The position numbers and the translations under genes are program-made. Source: Protula sp. h YS-2021 (Eukaryota; Annelida; Polychaeta; Sabellida; Serpulidae). From it: 64,000 nt of DNA. This document shows positions 58,686 to 64,000 of the stretch, one piece after another (the stretch's first letter is position 1; every line of letters begins with the position of its first letter). The stretch spans positions 79,911,214-79,975,213 of the forward strand of contig OX457027.1 of assembly GCA_949752745.1 (NCBI GenBank), in the 5' to 3' direction. The notes beneath the pieces were generated by a model. The model made no database searches. It was not told where the DNA came from and saw only the letters and a program-made list of their open reading frames with translations.

Positions 58686-59357
58686 CGTTTTGAATTATAC
58701 CACAAGAATTCTGATTCTCTGCATGAAAGATCGTTTCCTGGTGGTGCACTCAGTTCAGCGTATAATGCTGCGTCTTGTGTGGAACAAGACAATGTATGTC
58801 GTTTGCACATTGCCCCTCCCCCCCCTCCTTTGCATACCTGGTAAAAAGTTCCCGTCCTCTCCTTTTTGAGTTTTGAGGGCTTGTGATGTTCTTACATCTT
58901 CATCAGATTTTCTTAATCATATATGTGTCATTTTCTAACAAGTTCGTTTCGAGTACGTTTTCTTAAGAACTATTCAACATTGGGATCATAACTTAATGAC
59001 AATAACATATCAAAATCTTCAACCGTTGAGCTGTACTTTGGTCTAACTGCAAGTAGCTAGTCATCATGTGAACAGAGCATGTTTCGTCAGGATGGATTAC
59101 ATTCGCACATCACTTTCCTTCCATGGAACATAAAAAAATTTGAGACAGAAGCGGGGAGGGGGCTTTTTAGCGGATATGCAGATTGGGGAAATTATTACCG
59201 GAGGGGGGGGGGAGCTTTTTACCGAGAACCTTTCTTGTCGTATTTTTGGAAATATAAGAAAAGATAAGTTTCTATGATTTTATTTGCTGTGTTTTTCCTC
59301 CTAATTCTGGGGGACATCGAAGCATTCGTGCCAGTGCTTAAGATGACCATTTCTTGT

Positions 59358-62300
59358 TTCAGCGCAGTGATGTCACTGTGCCATTGTTTTGTAAGTGAAG
59401 CCGTGCGAAGTGATGTGACTGTGCCATTGTGCTGTGGGTGAAGCCGTGCGAAGTGCTGTGACTGTGCCAGTATGTTGTGGGTGAAGCCGTGCGAAGTGAT
59501 GTGACTGTGCCATTGTGTTGTGGGTGAAGCCGTGCGAAGTGCTGTGACTGTGGCATTGTGTTGTAGGTGAAGCCGCGCGAAGTGATGTGACTGTGCCAGT
59601 ATGTTGTGGATGAAGCCGTGCGAAGTGATGTGACTGTGGCATTGCGTTGTAGGTGAAGCCGCGCGAAGTGATGTGACTGTGCCCGTGTGTTGTGGGTGAA
59701 GCCGTGCGAAGTGATGTGACTGTGCCATTGTGTTGTAGGTGAAGCCGTGCGAAGTGATGTGACTGTGCCATTGTGTTGTAGGTGAAGCCGCGCGAAGTGA
59801 TGTGACTGTGCCAGTATGTTGTGGATGAAGCCGTGCGAAGTGATGTGACTGTGGCATTGCGTTGTAGGTGAAGCCGCGCGAAGTGATGTGACTGTGCCCG
59901 TGTGTTGTGGGTGAAGCCGTGCGAAGTGATGTGACTGTGGCATTGTGTTGTAGGTGAAGCCGTGCGAAGTGATGTGACTGTGCCAGTGTGTTGTAGGTGA
60001 AGCCGTGCGAAGTGTTGTTACTGTGCCAGTATGTTGTGGATGAAGCCGTGCGAAGTGATGTGACTGTGGCATTGCGTTGTAGGTGAAGCCGCGCGAAGTG
60101 ATGTGACTGTGCCAGTGTGTTGTGGGTGAAGCCGTGCGAAGTGATGTGACTGTGCCAGTATGTTGTGGATGAAGCCGTGCGAAGTGATGTGACTGTGCCA
60201 GTATGTTGTGGATGAAGCCGCGCGAAGTGATGTGACTGTGCCAGTATGTTGTGGATGAAGCCGTGCGAAGTGATGTGACTGTGGCATTGCGTTGTAGGTG
60301 AAGCCGCGCGAAGTGATGTGACTGTGCCCGTGTGTTGTGGGTGAAGCCGTGCGAAGTGATGTGACTGTGCCATTGTGTTGTAGGTGAAGCCGTGCGAAGT
60401 GATGTGACTGTGCCATTGTGTTGTAGGTGAAGCCGCGCGAAGTGATGTGACTGTGCCAGTATGTTGTGGATGAAGCCGTGCGAAGTGATGTGACTGTGGC
60501 ATTGCGTTGTAGGTGAAGCCGCGCGAAGTGATGTGACTGTGCCCGTGTGTTGTGGGTGAAGCCGTGCGAAGTGATGTGACTGTGGCATTGTGTTGTAGGT
60601 GAAGCCGCGCGAAGTGATGTGACTGTGCCCGTGTATTGTAGGTGAAGTCGTGCGAAGTGATGTGACTGTGCAAGTATGTTGTGGGTGAAGCCGTGCGAAG
60701 TGATGTGACTGTGCCGGTGTATTGTAGGTGAAGTCGTGCGAAGTGATGTGACTGTGCCAGTATGTTGTAGGTGAAGCCGTGCGAAGTGATGTGACTGTGC
60801 CCGTGTATTGTAGGTGAAGTCGTGCGAAGTGCTGTTACTGTGCCAGTATGTTGTAGGTGAAGTCGTGCGAAGTGATGTGACTGTGCCAGTATGTTGTGGG
60901 TGAAGCCGTGCGAAGTGATGTGACTGTGCCCGTGTATTGTAGGTGAAGTCGTGCGAAGTGATGTGACTGTGCCCGTGTATTGTAGGTGAAGTCGTGCGAA
61001 GTGATGTGACTGTGCCCGTGTATTGTAGGTGAAGTCGTGCGAAGTGATGTGACTGTGCCAGTATGTTGTGGGTGAAGCCGTGCGAAGTGATGTGACTGTG
61101 CCCGTGTATTGTAGGTGAAGTCGTGCGAAGTGATGTGACTGTGCCAGTATGTTGTAGGTGAAGCCGTGCGAAGTGATGTGACTGTGCCCGTGTATTGTAG
61201 GTGAAGTCGTGCGAAGTGCTGTTACTGTGCCAGTATGTTGTAGGTGAAGCCGTGCGAAGTGATGTGACTGTGCCAGTATGTTGTAGGTGAAGCCGTGCGA
61301 AGTGCTGTGACTGTGGCATTGTGTTGTAGGTGAAGCCGTGCGAAGTGTCGTGACTGTGCCAGTGTGTTGCAGGTGAAGCTGTGCGAAGTGATGTGACTGT
61401 GCCATTGTGTTGCAGGTGAAGCCGTGCGAAGTGTTGTTACTGTGGCATTGTGTTGTGGGTGAAGCCGTGCGAAGTGCTGTGACTGTGCCCGTGTGTTGTG
61501 GGTGAAGCCGTGCGAAGTGCTGTGACTGTGGCATTGTGTTGTAGGTGAAGCCGCGCGAAGTGATGTGACTGTGCCCGTGTGTTGTAGGTGAAGCCGCGCG
61601 AAGTGATGTGACTGTGCCCGTGTGTTGTGGGTGAAGCCGTGCGAAGTGCTGTGACTGTGGCATTGTGTTGTAGGTGAAGCCGTGCGAAGTGATGTGACTG
61701 TGCCCGTGTGTTGTGGGTGAAGCCGTGCGAAGTGCTGTGACTGTGCCATTGTGTTGTAGGTGAAGCCGTGCGAAGTGATGTGACTGTGCCCGTGTATTGT
61801 AGGTGAAGTCGTGCGAAGTGCTGTTACTGTGCCAGTATGTTGTAGGTGAAGCCGTGCGAAGTGATGTGACTGTGCCAGTATGTTGTAGGTGAAGCCGTGC
61901 GAAGTGCTGTGACTGTGGCATTGTGTTGTAGGTGAAGCCGTGCGAAGTGTCGTGACTGTGCCAGTGTGTTGCAGGTGAAGCTGTGCGAAGTGATGTGACT
62001 GTGCCATTGTGTTGTAGGTGAAGCCGTGCGAAGTGCTGTGACTGTGCCATTGTGTTGTAGGTGAAGCCGTGCGAAGTGATGTGACTGTGCCATTGTGTTG
62101 TAGGTGAAGCCGTGCGAAGTGCTGTGACTGTGGCATTGTGTTGTAGGTGAAGCCGTGCGAAGTGATGTGACTGTGCCATTGTGTTGTGGGTGAAGCCGTG
62201 CGAAGTGCTATGACTGTGGCATTGTGTTGTAGGTGAAGCCGTGCGAAGTGCTGTGACTGTGCCATTGTGTTGTAGGTGAAGCCGTGCGAAGTGATGTGAC

Positions 62301-64000
62301 TGTGCCATTGTGTTGTAGGTGAAGCCGTGCGAAGTGCTGTGACTGTGGCATTGTGTTGTAGGTGAAGCCGTGCGAAGTGATGTGACTGTGCCATTGTGTT
62401 GTGGGTGAAGCCGTGCGAAGTGCTGTGACTGTGGCATTGTGTTGTAGGTGAAGCCGTGCGAAGTGCTGTGACTGTGGCATTGTGTTGTAGGTGAAGCCGT
62501 GCGAAGTGATGTGACTGTGCCATTGTGTTGTAGGTGAAGCTGTGCGAAGTGATGTGACTGTGCCATTGTGTTGTGGGTGAGGCCGTGCGAAGTGATGTGA
62601 CTGTGCCCTTGTATTGTAGGTGAAGTCGTGCGAAGTGATGTGACTGTGCCCGTGTATTGTAGGTGAAGTCGTGCGAAGTGATGTGACTGTGCCCGTGTAT
62701 TGTAGGTGAAGTCGTGCGAAGTGATGTGACTGTGCCCGTGTATTGTAGGTGAAGTCGTGCGAAGTGATGTGACTGTGCCCGTGTATTGTAGGTGAAGCCG
62801 TGCGAAGTGATGTGACTGTGCCATTGTGTTGTGGGTGAAGCCGTGCGAAGTGCTGTGACTGTGGCATTGTGTTGTAGGTGAAGCCGTGCGAAGTGACGTG
62901 ACTGTGCCAGTGTGTTGCAGGTGAAGCTGTGCGAAGTGATGTGACTGTGCCATTGTGTTGCAGGTGAAGCCGTGCGAAGTGTTGTTACTGTGGCATTGTG
63001 TTGTGGGTGAAGCCGTGCGAAGTGCTGTGACTGTGCCCGTGTGTTGTTGGTGAAGCCGCGCGAAGTGATGTGACTGTGCCCGTGTGTTGTGGGTGAAGCC
63101 GTGCGAAGTGCTGTGACTGTGGCATTGTGTTGTAGGTGAAGCCGTACGAAGTGATGTGACTGTGCCCGTGTGTTGTGGGTGAAGCCGTGCGAAGTGCTGT
63201 GACTGTGGCATTGTGTTGTAGGTGAAGCCGTGCGAAGTGCTGTGACTGTGCCATTGTGTTGTAGGTGAAGCCGTGCGAAGTGATGTGACTGTGCCATTGT
63301 GTTGTGGGTGAAGCCGTGCGAAGTGCTGTGACTGTGGCATTGTGTTGTAGGTGAAGCCGTGCGAAGTGATGTGACTGTGCCATTGTGTTGTGGGTGAAGC
63401 CGTGCGAAGTGCTGTGACTGTGGCATTGTGTTGTAGGTGAAGCCGTGCGAAGTGCTGTGACTGTGCCATTGTGTTGTAGGTGAAGCCGTGCGAAGTGATG
63501 TGACTGTGCCATTGTGTTGTAGGTGAAGCCGTGCGAAGTGCTGTGACTGTGGCATTGTGTTGTAGGTGAAGCCGTGCGAAGTGATGTGACTGTGCCATTG
63601 TGTTGTGGGTGAAGCCGTGCGAAGTGCTGTGACTGTGGCATTGTGTTGTAGGTGAAGCCGTGCGAAGTGCTGTGACTGTGCCATTGTGTTGTAGGTGAAG
63701 CTGTGCGAAGTGATGTGACTGTGCCATTGTGTTGTGGGTGAGGCCGTGCGAAGTGATGTGACTGTGCCCGTGTATTGTAGGTGAAGTCGTGCGAAGTGAT
63801 GTGACTGTGCCCGTGTATTGTAGGTGAAGTCGTTCGAAGTCATGTGACTGTCCCCGTGTATTGTAGGTGAAGCCGTGCGAAGTGATGTGACTGTGCCAGT
63901 ATGTTGTGGATGAAGCCGTGCGAAGTGATGTGACTGTGCCCGTGTATTGTAGGTGAAGTCGTGCGAAGTGATGTGACTGTGCCAGTATGTTGTGGGTGAA
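59358..64000. repeat. 43-bp satellite array, about 108 copies, continues past the window
   Basis: The unit is 43 bp, near CCGTGCGAAGTGATGTGACT plus GTGCCATTGTGTTGT and GGGTGAAG. The spacing of marker variants is an exact multiple of 43 from 59401 to 63984, so no net length change exists across about 107 units. The first unit (59358-59400) is diverged and marks the array edge. Variants are interspersed, and a five-unit (215-bp) higher-order period is visible at 59.6-60.5 kb. Because 43 is not a multiple of three, the minus strand stays open in all three frames with a 43-residue period rich in His, Thr and Ser. This is a by-product of the repeat, not evidence for a protein. Confidence 0.95.

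Noticed and set aside
59219..63727. A 1502-codon minus-strand open frame, plus several others of 89-873 codons, His/Thr/Ser-rich
   Set aside because: All lie in the 43-bp satellite. The unit has no minus-strand stop in any frame and its length is not a multiple of three, so every frame is open. There is no splice, start or domain support.
1..64000. CRISPR arrays, prokaryotic operons, ribosome-binding sites or riboswitches
   Set aside because: Introns, tRNA B boxes, LINEs and animal genes show this is a metazoan nuclear genome; the regular repeats are satellites without spacer diversity.

Overview
The window is AT-rich eukaryotic DNA with intron-containing genes, many transposon remnants and long satellite arrays. 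It carries metazoan syntaxin-16 and 3-ketodihydrosphingosine reductase genes, a Toll-like receptor relic, and DIRS, CR1/L2-type, Crypton, Tc1, Tigger and hAT-like elements. This points to an invertebrate animal, probably a marine lophotrochozoan such as a mollusc; the phylum is inference, not something the sequence proves.

Layout. 1-7.3 kb: a decayed, internally deleted DIRS-type tyrosine-recombinase retrotransposon, with a 51-bp perfect inverted repeat well outside it. 7.3-10.7 kb: gene-free, with a minisatellite split by a small inverted-repeat element. 10.7-12.9 kb (minus): a Toll-like receptor pseudogene. 13-16.7 kb: Tigger fragment, MITEs and a CR1/L2-like LINE (minus). 17.86-23.89 kb: a 6-kb hAT-like element bounded by 12-bp inverted repeats and a 6-bp direct repeat, inserted 3 bp beyond the stop codon of an EF-hand gene. 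23.9-30.4 kb (minus): that EF-hand gene in six exons. 32.2-43.2 kb (plus): a complete nine-exon syntaxin-16 gene. Its introns hold two transposon-like elements with word-array termini, a perfect-TIR MITE, a 126-bp satellite, and duplicated exon ends with 5' splice sites. 43.2-48.9 kb: mostly empty, with a tandem repeat just upstream of the next gene. 48.9-54.2 kb (plus): the first six exons of 3-ketodihydrosphingosine reductase (KDSR), with a Crypton relic in intron 5. 54.2-59.3 kb: a 30-bp minisatellite, a proline-tRNA cluster (five intact genes covering all three anticodons and one degraded copy) and a deleted Tc1-like element. 59.36 kb to the end: about 108 copies of a 43-bp satellite in unbroken register.

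The host genes are housekeeping: endosome-to-Golgi membrane fusion (syntaxin-16), sphingolipid synthesis in the ER (KDSR) and proline tRNA supply. No operon-like cooperation is seen. The most unusual material is in the syntaxin-16 introns. There, exon 3' ends have been tandemly duplicated in frame, and one copy keeps a usable donor that would insert 24 residues directly after the SNARE zero-layer glutamine. There is also a recurring class of inverted-repeat elements whose termini are arrays of a short word.
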